64,000 bases of DNA from Haloglycomyces albus DSM 45210 (GTDB lineage Bacteria; Actinomycetota; Actinomycetes; Mycobacteriales; Micromonosporaceae), in assembly GCF_000527155.1 (NCBI RefSeq), contig NZ_AZUQ01000001.1, positions 1,919,615 to 1,983,614 of the forward strand, given 5' to 3'. Under the pieces are notes generated by a model. It ran no database searches. It had not been told where the DNA came from and saw only the letters and a program-made list of their open reading frames with translations. The translations under genes and the position numbers were made by a program. This document shows positions 39,405 through 48,553 of the stretch, one piece after another (the stretch's first letter is position 1; each line of letters begins with the position of its first letter).

Positions 39405-40700
39405 CTAACCGGCGTCTGCGTGGTCGCTTTGCGTAGTGGCCGTAGCGATGTGTTCCGCGTAATAGCGGGGGAGGGGAACGACGACCGCAGCCACCAGAAC
39501 CAGGAGCGGAATGAGCGCCGAGTACCACAGTACGGAGGTAAAGGAGCCGGTCCAGTCATGGAATTTGGAGTACAGCAGTGGTGCCACCGATGTTCCGGCG
39601 ATCATCACCGAAGCCATAACGCCACGGATGGAGGCGATATTGGCCGTTCCGAAATAACGCGGCGTCATACCCGCCTCGATCGCCTTGGGGGCGTTCATTC
39701 CGGCCCCGAAGACGAGACCGAAACCGATGGCCGCCCAGCCGGGAGTGACGAAAGTGGCCAGCACCAGTCCAGCGGACAATAGGAACATCGACGTGACCAG
39801 AAGAATACGCGGCCCCATGCGATCGACCAGGTAGCCGGTCAACAAGGTCGCGGTCGTACCGGCGATCGTTTGCGGCAAGAAGTTCGAGGCCGCCTCAACC
39901 GTGGACAGACCCTGCTCGCCCAACAGCGCGATCTGGTGGAACCCGATCGAGGTGCCGAAGAATCCGGCAGCGGCGACGGCCGACACCAAAACCCAATAGA
40001 AGGGAGTACGAATGGCCTCGCCGCGCGTCGCTCCCGTTTCCGTTCGTGACTCAGCTGCTTTATCGGGATCGCCGTCCACATACTGGTCCACGTCGGCGGG
40101 GCGGTTACGGATTCCAATGAGAGCCATGGGAATGAGGATGAGCACGACGAGCACCGCCTCCACGGCCATGGCCAGACGCCAGTCACCGAAGTAGGAGATG
40201 AGCCGCTCCAACGCCACCGGCGACAGCGAGATCAGGCCCGCGCCGAGAGCGGCTTGAATCCCCAGCATGAAGCCGCGTCGCTTGTCGTACCAGCGCGACA
40301 CCAAAGCCGAGGCGGCCAAGGTCAACGAGCCCTGGCCGAGCATGCGAATGCCGATGAACCCGACCGCCAAGCCGAAAATGCTTGACGCCATCGCCAAGAT
40401 TGCCAGAGCCGCGCCAAGACCCGCGCCGATACAGGCGGTAGCGGTGCGGACTCCGAAACGATCCACCAATCGCCCAATACTGGGCAAAGCTATGGCTCCG
40501 ATAAGAGTCCCCACCAGGTAGGCCGTCGAGATCGCCGTACGGCTGACACCGATGTCGGCGATCATGGGGTCCAGGAAGACCGAGATCGTGGCCGTCTGGC
40601 CCGGCGCGGAAAGGCCGTACATCATGATGGCGATGACGACCATGCGAGGACCGAAGAAACGACGATTGGCTTCAGCCGGTGGAGACGTAACGGCAGACAC
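39405..40700 (-). CDS. Major facilitator superfamily transporter
   Basis: A 431-residue transporter with twelve predicted helices in two sets of six, separated by a hydrophilic loop (about residues 195-225). The motif GRLVDRFGVRTAT in the loop between helices 2 and 3 and YLVDRMGPRILL in the second half are MFS motif A variants. It resembles the monocarboxylate/oxalate-formate branch (RFFGPRMVVIAIMMYG start). The substrate is not known. It is divergent from pncB. Confidence 0.88.
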   Translation of the reverse strand: MSAVTSPPAEANRRFFGPRMVVIAIMMYGLSAPGQTATISVFLDPMIADIGVSRTAISTAYLVGTLIGAIALPSIGRLVDRFGVRTATACIGAGLGAALAILAMASSIFGLAVGFIGIRMLGQGSLTLAASALVSRWYDKRRGFMLGIQAALGAGLISLSPVALERLISYFGDWRLAMAVEAVLVVLILIPMALIGIRNRPADVDQYVDGDPDKAAESRTETGATRGEAIRTPFYWVLVSAVAAAGFFGTSIGFHQIALLGEQGLSTVEAASNFLPQTIAGTTATLLTGYLVDRMGPRILLVTSMFLLSAGLVLATFVTPGWAAIGFGLVFGAGMNAPKAIEAGMTPRYFGTANIASIRGVMASVMIAGTSVAPLLYSKFHDWTGSFTSVLWYSALIPLLVLVAAVVVPLPRYYAEHIATATTQSDHADAG

Positions 40701-40842
40701 ACAACACCTCTATACGGATTTGGACAACCCTTCCAGGCTACGTCGCGATGAAAGGCGATGATCGTTCGTATCCGATCTGTAGGAGTGGAACGTGCCACGC
40801 CGAAGGTCGCGGAGGTGCGAGACGCCCACTGTCGCCGATTCC

Positions 40843-40880
40843 TTGCGAGCAGGGAAGCCCGACGGGTTAATCTGTTAATC
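40843..40880 (+). promoter_or_regulatory. Candidate promoter of pncB, leaderless
   Basis: TTGCGA (40843-40848) and TAATCT (40868-40873) lie 19 bases apart, and the -10 box ends seven bases before the ATG at 40881. There is no ribosome binding site before this ATG, which fits a leaderless start. Confidence 0.5.
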
Positions 40881-42173
40881 ATGCCTTTCCTCGACGAAAC
40901 GGTCGCACCGGTTCCCACCCGCACCGACCACTATGAATACACTATGGTCGATGCGTCGCTGCAGGACGGAACCGCCGACCGACAGTGCGCCTTCGAAGTC
41001 TTCGCACGACGCCTCCCCACCGGACGCCGCTACGGAGTCGTCAGCGGAATCGGGCGCCTGGCCGAAGGCGTCGCTCGCTTCCGCTTCGACGACGACACCC
41101 TCGCGGGCCTCGTGGAACGAGAAGTCATAGGAACCCAGGCGGCGGAATGGCTCGCCGACTACCGGTTCTCCGGCGACATCGACGTCTACCCCGAAGGGGA
41201 ACTGTACTTTCCCAACTCGCCGATCGTGACCGTACGCGGTTCCTTCGCCGAATGCGTCGTCCTGGAAACACTGGTACTGTCCATCCTCAACCACGACAGC
41301 GCCGTCGCCTCCGCCGCCGCCCGCATGGTCACCGCCGCACGCGGACGCCCCATCCTCGAAATGGGAACCCGACGCACCCACGAAGAAGCCGCCGTCGCCT
41401 CCGCTCGCGCCTCCTACATCGCCGGATTCGCCGCCACCTCCAATCTCGAAGCCGGACGACGCTGGGGAGTACCGACCGGAGGAACAGCCGCCCACGCCTT
41501 CACCCTCCTACACGACACCGAACTGGAAGCCTTCCAAGCCCAGATCGAACGTTTCGGCCCCAACACCACCCTGTTGGTCGACACCTACGACATCACCAAA
41601 GGAATCGACAACGCCATCGCCGCCGCCGGAACCGGCCTACGCGCCATACGCATCGATTCCGGCGACCTGGACGTCATGGCACACAGCGCCCGCGAACAAC
41701 TCGATTCACTCGGCGCCAACGAAACCAAGATCGTCGTCTCCGGAGATCTCGACGAGTACTCCATCGCCGCGCTCGCCGCCGCACCCGTCGACTCCTATGG
41801 AGCCGGGACATCGGTGGTGATCGGATCCGGGCACCCCACCGCACAGCTGGTGTACAAACTAGTCGAGGTGGACGGAAAACCGGTCGCCAAGCGCTCCGAG
41901 AACAAAGGAACGGTCGGAGGCCACAAAACAGCCGTCCGGCGGCACAAACCCACCGGAACGGCCACCGAGGAAATCGTGGTGTCCCAAGGTGAACCCGAAT
42001 CTCAACCGGGTGACCTCAACCTTCAGGTACCGCTCTATCGCGGTGGCGAACTGGTCCACACCACCAGTATGGACGCCGCGCGGGAACGCCTGCGTAAACG
42101 CCTCATCTCCATCCCCTGGGAAGGATTGAAACTCTCACCCGGCGACCCCGCCATTCCCGTCATCGCGTACTAG
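40881..42173 (+). CDS. pncB: Nicotinate phosphoribosyltransferase
   Basis: A 430-residue enzyme of NAD salvage: nicotinate plus PRPP and ATP give nicotinate mononucleotide. Family segments include TDHYEYTMVDASLQDG near the N-terminus, the catalytic histidine region MGTRRTHEEAAVASARASYIAG and the phosphate-binding GTSVVIGSG near the C-terminus. The ATG chosen starts MPFLDETVAP; a longer frame upstream shows no coding signal. Length is normal. Confidence 0.95.
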   Translation: MPFLDETVAPVPTRTDHYEYTMVDASLQDGTADRQCAFEVFARRLPTGRRYGVVSGIGRLAEGVARFRFDDDTLAGLVEREVIGTQAAEWLADYRFSGDIDVYPEGELYFPNSPIVTVRGSFAECVVLETLVLSILNHDSAVASAAARMVTAARGRPILEMGTRRTHEEAAVASARASYIAGFAATSNLEAGRRWGVPTGGTAAHAFTLLHDTELEAFQAQIERFGPNTTLLVDTYDITKGIDNAIAAAGTGLRAIRIDSGDLDVMAHSAREQLDSLGANETKIVVSGDLDEYSIAALAAAPVDSYGAGTSVVIGSGHPTAQLVYKLVEVDGKPVAKRSENKGTVGGHKTAVRRHKPTGTATEEIVVSQGEPESQPGDLNLQVPLYRGGELVHTTSMDAARERLRKRLISIPWEGLKLSPGDPAIPVIAY

Positions 42174-42273
42174 TCGATACGCGTCGGGCCGCTTCCGGTT
42201 ATGGAGCCTGGAGCGCTGCCAGTTCGTTGTATGTATTCGGATTGAAGCGCCGTACGGGTAGAGACGCCGGGCG

Positions 42274-42789
42274 TCAAACCGTCCGGGCACGGGCAACGGC
42301 AATTCCCGCCACTGCCAACGCACCCGCCCCTACGACGAGAGCGATATCCGCCCCCGCCTTACCGTTCCCGGTGTCGTAACCACCCGCCGAATAGTAGGCA
42401 TGCAGCGCGGCGACAACCATTCCCACTACGCTCAACCCGACGGCGCTCCAGGCCAGAGTCCGAACCCGAGCGGCAGAGTGACGCCGAATCCCACGGAGCG
42501 CCACCATGCTCACCACGGCGGCCGTCACCACCAAAATCAGTGCGGCAAACGCCCACTCACGCCCTACCCCAAAACCGAGCGGACCGGACGAACCCTGGGA
42601 AACGTCCATCGAGACCGGAGCCGTCCGGCCCGCAACCATATTCGATCCAGCGGAGCTACGGCCTACTCCAGCACTCGGCGGAACGCTCGATGGCGAAGCC
42701 GCAGCGATCAGAACCAAACCCAGCACGGCCATTCCCGAAACGGCGAGCATACGCCGGATCACCTGACCGGCGGTCGATGCGATGAACAT
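42274..42789 (-). CDS. Predicted membrane protein, 171 residues
   Basis: A predicted protein with four hydrophobic segments: one at the N-terminus (residues 12-31), then, after a Ser/Gly/Pro-rich external stretch, ones near 80-98, 110-132 and 145-168. The first may be a signal anchor. No domain is recognised. It lies alone on the minus strand between pncB and a divergent sensor kinase, whose regulator might control it; this is a guess from position. Confidence 0.6.
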   Translation of the reverse strand: MFIASTAGQVIRRMLAVSGMAVLGLVLIAAASPSSVPPSAGVGRSSAGSNMVAGRTAPVSMDVSQGSSGPLGFGVGREWAFAALILVVTAAVVSMVALRGIRRHSAARVRTLAWSAVGLSVVGMVVAALHAYYSAGGYDTGNGKAGADIALVVGAGALAVAGIAVARARTV

Positions 42790-42981
42790 GACGTCCTCCT
42801 AGACGAAGTATCGGAATTTCGAAGGGATACGTGCACATCATGGTCGGAATATCAGCGGGATACATCGGTCGTACGCAGACACTTCCCCATGCCGCCATCG
42901 CGGTAGGGAGCGTCGGCACTTGATGCGGATCGACCGGAACTACTGCGCTCGCGGTAGGAAACCGATGGTCCCGTCGCTGGA

Positions 42982-43015
42982 TTACGAATTCGCCGTGGTT
43001 CGATAGTCTGTGTCA
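42982..43015 (+). promoter_or_regulatory. Candidate leaderless promoter of the two-component genes
   Basis: TTACGA (42982-42987), 16 bases, then TAGTCT (43004-43009), six bases before the ATG at 43016. No ribosome binding site precedes this ATG. Confidence 0.45.
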
Positions 43016-44140
43016 ATGCGCGCATGGCTGTCCACGGCTTGGCACCGGAGCATGACCTGGACGATCCCCCTTGGGGTGACAGCGGTTTTGATCGCTGTCG
43101 CTTTGGCCGACGACGTCACCGACGTGCGGTTTGCTCCAGTGGCGATGACGGTGGTTGTAGGCAGTGGGCTCGCCTTGGCCGCCCAGCGCACTTGGCCTCG
43201 AACGGTGTTGGTGGTGACGGGACTGTGCGCCGTCGTATACCAGTCCTTGGGGGTCGACCTACCGGCGATCGCCTTTCTGTTTGCCGTATACGCCGCCATG
43301 CGTGCCGGTCGTCGTGGGTTTACCGTCGCCGTTTCAATCGTGATTGTGGCGGCGTTTCCCCTCATCATGCTGGCATCGGGATCGGATGTGGGATCAGCGA
43401 TCGCCCGGGCGCGGGACATTCTGGAGATCGCGTGGGTGGTGGCGGCTGCTGCGGCCGGTGAGGCGGTACGGCAGGCCGAACGGCGCGCTGACGAAGCAGA
43501 AAGGACGCGGGAAGAGGCACTGCGGCGTCGTGCCAATGAGGAACGGCTGCATATCGCGCGAGAACTGCATGACTCTCTTATCCATCAGATATCGGTCATC
43601 AAAATCCAGTCCGATGTGGTGGTGCAGACCGCCGATAAGCAGGGAACCGCGGTGTCTGATTCCGTGCGGGCCATCCACGAAGCGAGCCGCGAGGCCGACC
43701 GGGAGCTGCGGGCGACGCTGGAAATGTTGCGCGACAAGCATAACGAGTGCTCCTATGGCTTGGATGATCTGCCTGATCTGGTGCGGCGGGTGACGACGAC
43801 CGGGCCACAAACGCGCTTGACGGTGCGAGGCGAACCGTACGACGTATCGCCGGAGGTCGGTCTCACGTCGTATCGCATTGTTCAAGAGGCACTGACCAAT
43901 GCCTCCCGTCACGCGAGCGCCGCGAATGCCGACGTCTACGTCGATTATCGGACCGATGGACTGGCGCTTCTCATTGAGGACGACGGTGATGGCACACCAG
44001 GCTCACCGGTTGTGTTCGGTACGGGATTGACGGGAATGCGGGAACGGGTCCACTCGCTGGGAGGCGGTTTCGTGGCGGGTCCACGAGACGAAGGGGGCTT
44101 CAGGGTGCGGGCGGATCGGCTCAGGAAGGGTGGCTCATGA
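43016..44140 (+). CDS. NarL-type sensor histidine kinase
   Basis: A 374-residue kinase of the HisKA_3 type. The N-terminal 150 residues contain about five transmembrane helices with little outside the membrane, so it is probably an intramembrane-sensing kinase. A coiled coil leads to the phosphorylated histidine H185 in IARELHDSLIHQISV, and the ATPase boxes EALTNASRHA and FGTGLTGMRERVHSLGG follow. It overlaps the response regulator gene by four bases. An in-frame GTG two codons upstream is an alternative start. The signal is unknown. Confidence 0.9.
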   Translation: MRAWLSTAWHRSMTWTIPLGVTAVLIAVALADDVTDVRFAPVAMTVVVGSGLALAAQRTWPRTVLVVTGLCAVVYQSLGVDLPAIAFLFAVYAAMRAGRRGFTVAVSIVIVAAFPLIMLASGSDVGSAIARARDILEIAWVVAAAAAGEAVRQAERRADEAERTREEALRRRANEERLHIARELHDSLIHQISVIKIQSDVVVQTADKQGTAVSDSVRAIHEASREADRELRATLEMLRDKHNECSYGLDDLPDLVRRVTTTGPQTRLTVRGEPYDVSPEVGLTSYRIVQEALTNASRHASAANADVYVDYRTDGLALLIEDDGDGTPGSPVVFGTGLTGMRERVHSLGGGFVAGPRDEGGFRVRADRLRKGGS

Positions 44141-44802
44141 TTCGGGTGGTTTTGGTTGACGACCAGGCTCTGGTGCGCAGTGGTTTTCGTGCGCTGCTTG
44201 ATCTGAACGACTCGATCGAGGTGGTTGCGGAGGCGGCGGACGGAGTTGCGGGATTGAGCGCGATCCGCGAGTTCGACCCTGACGTCGCTCTGATCGATAT
44301 TCGGATGCCGGAGATGGACGGCATTGAGTTGACTCGGTGTGTCGCGGCGGATGACGCCTTGTCGGGTGTGCGCGTGGTGATGTTGACGAATTACGGATTT
44401 GACGAATATGTCTTCAATGCTTTGAAGGCCGGTGCGGCCGGATTCCTGGTCAAGGATATCGAGCCCGAAGACTTGGGCGCTTCGGTTCGTGTCGCGGCGC
44501 GTGGAGATGCCTTGCTCGCGCCCTCTATCACGCGGAAGCTCATCCGACAGTTCACGGCGCGGCCGCCGGTGGGTGACGTTGACGTTGTCATGCGTCGGCT
44601 GACGGATCGGGAACGGGAGTCGGTCACCTTGGTGGCGGCGGGAATGTCGAACGACGATATCGCCGCTCGGATGGTGATCAGTCCCGTGACTGCGAAAACA
44701 CACGTCAATCGGGCCATGATGAAACTCGGGGTGCGCGACCGGGCACAGTTGGTGGTGCTGGCGTACGAATCCGGTCTGGTGGTGCCGCGCGGTCGCACGT
44801 GA
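44137..44802 (+). CDS. NarL/FixJ-family response regulator
   Basis: A 221-residue regulator with a receiver domain (phosphorylated D54 in LIDIRMPEMDG) and a LuxR-type helix-turn-helix at residues 150-210 (LTDRERESVTLVAAGMSNDD, then KTHVNRAMMKLGVRDRAQ). Translation is coupled to the kinase gene by an ATGA overlap. Target genes are not evident; no transporter gene is adjacent, unlike in many such pairs. Confidence 0.93.
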   Translation: MIRVVLVDDQALVRSGFRALLDLNDSIEVVAEAADGVAGLSAIREFDPDVALIDIRMPEMDGIELTRCVAADDALSGVRVVMLTNYGFDEYVFNALKAGAAGFLVKDIEPEDLGASVRVAARGDALLAPSITRKLIRQFTARPPVGDVDVVMRRLTDRERESVTLVAAGMSNDDIAARMVISPVTAKTHVNRAMMKLGVRDRAQLVVLAYESGLVVPRGRT

Positions 44803-44819
44803 TCGCCTGACGGCGCATG

Positions 44820-44846
44820 GTGGGCGAGTGTGGAACACTCGCCCAC
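44820..44846. terminator. Bidirectional terminator after the two-component genes
   Basis: A perfect 12-base stem (GTGGGCGAGTGT and complement) with a three-base loop, between the convergent response regulator and M28 peptidase genes. Confidence 0.8.
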
Positions 44847-44873
44847 GCGACTCCATGATTGTCGACGAGGCGA

Positions 44874-47264
44874 TCAGTCCTCGTTCGTCTCCTCATCGTC
44901 GGCTTTGACTTCGCGCATCAGGACGATGGTGTCGCTGTGGCTTCCGGATTGACGTTCGATACCTTCGGGTCGGGGTTCAAACCCCGGCACGTCCTCCAGA
45001 CCGACACTGGAATCGAACACCGTGATCGAATCCAGGGGCACATCGAGCGTGACGGTGACGCCGTCTTCAGGAGGATCGAAGAACCGGACGATCGTGGTGT
45101 CGGCGTCCGTTTCGTCGTCAGCCTCAATGGTGACGGGTTCTCCGTCTCCGTAGTCGGCGGTGATGCGTCCCGGGCTTCTACTGAGTGACAGGCCCAGATG
45201 GTTGACGTCGCGTTGGGCGGTCAGACGCACGGTCACCTTGTAGGCGGAGGCGTCGACGATGTCGTATTCGGGCGGGAGGAGATCCACTGCGGGTGTGGGG
45301 GAGCTCCTGGTGATGGAACCGTAAGCGTCATAAGCTTCGGGGACACCACTACGTGTTCCCTCGCGGGAGGCGAACCGTCGGGACCAATCGGTGTCGGCCC
45401 GGTCGGTGGTCACCCAGAACGCCGTTCCACCGGACTGTACGTAGCTTAGATGGGTCCGCTGTGGTTCGGATTCGTCGTAGCGATTGACGGCGATGCCGAC
45501 GGCCGCCACCGCCACGCCGACGGTGAGCAGTGCGGCGGGAATGCCAGCGTTCCAACGCCAGGACAGAGGGGTGTTCTCCTGTCCAGCAAGGGAATCGAAG
45601 AGGGGAATCATGACGGCAAAAGCCAGGGTGTACATCGGAACGGCAATGTCCAATCCCGGTACACCGAACAGCGTCAAGGTGCTCCACCCGGTCCAGGCGT
45701 AAATCGCGACTGCCGGGACGAGGGCGAGCGTTACCAATCCGACGGCCGTCCAACGCACTCCAGGGCGGTCCACCCGGCGGCGTCGTATAACGAGAGCGAT
45801 CACGAATGCGATTGCGATGGTCATGGCGGGCACGGCTGTCAAGAACGATATGCCCGGCATGGTCACGGCACTGAGGATGGCGGCGACCGTCATCCAGGTG
45901 AGAACGCCACTGGACAGCGCCAGACCGCCGAGTCGGCGGCGCAGGAGGAGATACCAGGCGGAGATGCTCACGAGGGCCAGGATGACGGCCATGACGGTAA
46001 AGACTACCGGGTGATAGACGAGGCCGCCGCTGTCGACGAAGTCGGGGCGCAGTGTGCTGAGAGCCTTCCAACTACCCCAGCCGATTCCAAAGGAGAGCAG
46101 GATGGGAACGGGGAAGGAGGCGACGGCGCCGAGGAGGCGGGGGAGGCTGAGCAGGCGTTGGGCGCGTCCGATGAGGATCGCGGCGAACAGGGCGATGGCG
46201 GCGAGAATTCCTGGGGCCAAAGCCCATTGTGCGCTGTAGACGATCTGGAAGCCGAACAGGTGGAAGTACACGGCGTCGTGGTCGGACTTCATGCTCGTCA
46301 GGTCGGTGCCGCCCAGGGCTTGGGTGAGCGCGAGGGTGTTGTCGCCGTGGTGCTGCAGGCTGGCTTCGTCCAGGTGCTCGACCGAGTCTCCGGGGGTGTG
46401 GTACCACTCGGGCGATTCCACGAAGGCCGAGTTCAAGCCCGCATAGCCGGATTCGAGGAAGCGGGTGAAGTCGGTGTCGTTGGGCATCGTGCGATAGATT
46501 TCGACCGTGGAGGAGTCCCCACGGGGAACCGGGGCGGTCTCGGTGAACAATTTGGCGAGTTCGTAGTTGTCGCGAGAGGTCTCGAACATGACCGAGGCAC
46601 CGCTGGAACCGCGTGCTTCCAAATTGAGGACCACGGTGGGCTGTTCGGGCGGGTTGTCCCGGGTGTAGGCCTCCGCTCCGAGGAGCCCGGACTCTTCTCC
46701 GTCGGTGAAGAGGACGACCAGGTCATTGCGAAGTGGGTCCCCTTTGTCAATGGCACGAACCACTTCGACGACGGAGGCGACGGCACTGGCGGCGTCGGCC
46801 GCGCCCGGCCCGGCCGGAACCGAGTCGTAGTGCGCCACCAAAATGACCTGACCGGTCGGGTCGGTGCCTTCCTTGGTGGCGACGATGTTGTCCACCTGAC
46901 CGAAACCGCGTTGGTTGCCGAAGGTGGCCATGCCGATTTCCGACTGGGACTCTACGGTGAAGCCAAGCCCGTCGAGTTCATCGCTCAAGTAGGTGAATGT
47001 TTCGTCGGAGGCCTCGGAACCGATGGGGCGCGGCTGATCGGCCAGCGTTCGTACCGTGTCCATGGCGCGGGCGGAACTGAAGTCCGTGGCCGCCACCGTG
47101 CTTGGTTGCGGTTCGGGGCTGGAGCCGTCAATGGTGATGTGGAGCCAACCGGCGAGAATCAGTACGATGGCGCCGAGAGCGGCAGCGCCGCGTCCGTGCC
47201 CGGTGGGGAAGAGCGATCCAATCACAGCACACCTGCGTTCGAGTCGAGGTAAATCCAGGGGCAT
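44874..47264 (-). CDS. M28-family zinc aminopeptidase with a polytopic membrane domain
   Basis: A 796-residue protein with a signal anchor near residues 28-46, an extracytoplasmic M28 peptidase domain (about 65-310) and a membrane domain with about eight helices (335-590), then a beta-rich C-terminal domain. Zinc ligands are seen in VAHYDSVPAGPGAADAAS, in FTDGEESGLLGAEAY and in the late WYHTPGDSVEHLD segment. The plan matches ER metallopeptidase 1-like proteins found in bacteria. It should trim peptides outside the cell membrane. Substrates are unknown. Confidence 0.9.
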   Translation of the reverse strand: MPLDLPRLERRCAVIGSLFPTGHGRGAAALGAIVLILAGWLHITIDGSSPEPQPSTVAATDFSSARAMDTVRTLADQPRPIGSEASDETFTYLSDELDGLGFTVESQSEIGMATFGNQRGFGQVDNIVATKEGTDPTGQVILVAHYDSVPAGPGAADAASAVASVVEVVRAIDKGDPLRNDLVVLFTDGEESGLLGAEAYTRDNPPEQPTVVLNLEARGSSGASVMFETSRDNYELAKLFTETAPVPRGDSSTVEIYRTMPNDTDFTRFLESGYAGLNSAFVESPEWYHTPGDSVEHLDEASLQHHGDNTLALTQALGGTDLTSMKSDHDAVYFHLFGFQIVYSAQWALAPGILAAIALFAAILIGRAQRLLSLPRLLGAVASFPVPILLSFGIGWGSWKALSTLRPDFVDSGGLVYHPVVFTVMAVILALVSISAWYLLLRRRLGGLALSSGVLTWMTVAAILSAVTMPGISFLTAVPAMTIAIAFVIALVIRRRRVDRPGVRWTAVGLVTLALVPAVAIYAWTGWSTLTLFGVPGLDIAVPMYTLAFAVMIPLFDSLAGQENTPLSWRWNAGIPAALLTVGVAVAAVGIAVNRYDESEPQRTHLSYVQSGGTAFWVTTDRADTDWSRRFASREGTRSGVPEAYDAYGSITRSSPTPAVDLLPPEYDIVDASAYKVTVRLTAQRDVNHLGLSLSRSPGRITADYGDGEPVTIEADDETDADTTIVRFFDPPEDGVTVTLDVPLDSITVFDSSVGLEDVPGFEPRPEGIERQSGSHSDTIVLMREVKADDEETNED

Positions 47265-47399
47265 GAGTCCATGCCTGGAAACATCATAATCTGACCGATC
47301 AATATGATTACCAGGTACTCCGACCGAATACTTTACGACGACGTGCTGACCTCGATTAAACCGCGATACGGCTGCGCCACGTTGTCACCCCGAATGGAA

Positions 47400-47790
47400 C
47401 GTTGAAATTTCCTTCCCGTTCTTCCAGCGCGGTAGGTCGCATCGTGCGTATGCGGTGGTAGAGCTGCCTGTACCTTCAGAAAACTCGACCACCACGTACG
47501 TCCCTGACGAAACCGGCGAGCTTCGAGCGCAGTGCAGCGGCGGTAGAGCTGCCTGTGATCCCTAAAGAGCTCAACCACCGCACAGTTCCCACAGATAAAC
47601 CAACTGGCGAGCCGCGAACGAAGCGCCACAGGCGCAAGTGCAGCGGCGGTAGAGCTGGAGAAGAGCTCAGGTTGTTCCAGGTGCTGCAGATTTGCGCGAG
47701 GAGGATTCGTCGCGACCTTCAGGTCGTGAGAATCCCCCGCAGCGGAAATATGGAGTGCCTGGGGCAAGCTGAGCGGTCACCTCACCACAA
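47400..47790. repeat. Structured dispersed repeat, copy B with tandem partial units
   Basis: Read on the minus strand from 47787, this element follows the order of copy A at 24.8 kb: GGTGACCGCT start, outer arms (47755-47774 with 47665-47684, 15 of 20 pairs), the conserved core with CGACC-TGAA-GGTCG and the flanking GGGGGATTC/GAATCCTCC stem, then CTCTACCGCCGCTGCAC and a GCGCC-TGT-GGCGC hairpin. The part containing GGTAGAGCT recurs at 47457, 47542 and 47649, giving tandem degenerate units of about 85-107 bases. The outer arms differ from copy A in sequence yet still pair. It also supplies the last 40 or so codons of the neighbouring lysozyme-like gene. Confidence 0.75.
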
Positions 47791-48467
47791 AATAAGTACC
47801 AGCCGGCGGCTTCGCTTTGTTGCCACGCTCCGCAGGGGCTGGCGTATTTGCCTTCGATGTAGCCCAGGCCCCATTCGATCTGTGTGACGGGGTTGGTTTC
47901 CCAGTCCGAGCCTTCCGACGACATCTTGGAACCGGGGTTGGCCTGCGGAATGCCGTAGGCGTTGCTGGCGGGGTTGGCGGCGGTTTCGTTCCAGCCGGAT
48001 TCACGGCTCCAGAGGGCCTCTAGGCAAGCGAACTCTTCCAGATCGAAGCCGTGCTCCAGAGTTATGGCGCAGCCGGTGGCCCGGTTGCCGCTGAACTCGT
48101 CGCAGGATCCGGGAATCGGCACGTTGACGGGGTTGGTGTTGGCCTCTTCGATGGCCTGTTGCTCTTCGGCCTCGGACTGGTAGGTCTCTAGTGATTCGGA
48201 TTTGTCCGCCGCGTAGGTCGCCAGGGCGGCCGCTTTGGTGTCCGCGTCGGCTCCTGCGGTGGCGGGGATGTAATCGGCATGGCCGACTTGCAGTTCGGCG
48301 TACGCCTCCTCGGCGCGACGTTCCTGGTCCAGTGCCGCTTGGCGTGGATCCGCCTGTTCGATGTCGTTGAGGTCTGTGTCGTTGAGCTGTACGACGACGA
48401 ATGCGGCCAGAATCAGGACGGCCACGGCAGCGAGGCGAGCGCCGTATTTTGTCAGAAGCGGGATCAT
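47667..48467 (-). CDS. Lysozyme-like (transglycosylase-fold) exported protein with repeat-derived tail
   Basis: A 266-residue protein. Residues 8-27 are a membrane anchor or signal segment (ARLAAVAVLILAAFVVVQL), followed by a helical, charged stretch. Residues 130-225 match the aggregation-promoting-factor-like lysozyme fold: ACLEALWSRESGWNETAANPASNAYGIPQANPGSKM, with the likely catalytic glutamate in SRESGW, ending QQSEAAGWY. Relatives stop right after GWY. Here the frame runs on for about 43 codons into the dispersed repeat, which gives an unrelated basic tail. It probably cuts or binds peptidoglycan. Confidence 0.82.
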   Translation of the reverse strand: MIPLLTKYGARLAAVAVLILAAFVVVQLNDTDLNDIEQADPRQAALDQERRAEEAYAELQVGHADYIPATAGADADTKAAALATYAADKSESLETYQSEAEEQQAIEEANTNPVNVPIPGSCDEFSGNRATGCAITLEHGFDLEEFACLEALWSRESGWNETAANPASNAYGIPQANPGSKMSSEGSDWETNPVTQIEWGLGYIEGKYASPCGAWQQSEAAGWYLFCGEVTAQLAPGTPYFRCGGFSRPEGRDESSSRKSAAPGTT

Positions 48468-48553
48468 GTCAATCAGGTCCTCTTGTCTTCCTTTCTGACA
48501 GACAGAATGCCAGACGAGGTTTTCTCCGGTGAGGGAGGGGCGGTGACAAGGTG

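Noticed and set aside
45450-47252. A 600-codon open frame on the plus strand
   Set aside because: Antisense to the M28 peptidase; Gly/Glu/Arg-rich low-complexity product typical of antisense frames in GC-rich genomes.
47450-47660. Regularly spaced repeats considered as a CRISPR array
   Set aside because: Units are degenerate, 85-107 bases long, without uniform short repeats or unique spacers of constant size, and no cas genes are near.
48468-48553. A riboswitch (such as the c-di-AMP type) before the lysozyme-like gene
   Set aside because: The gap to the upstream gene is about 85 bases, too short for that class, and the conserved blocks were not found.
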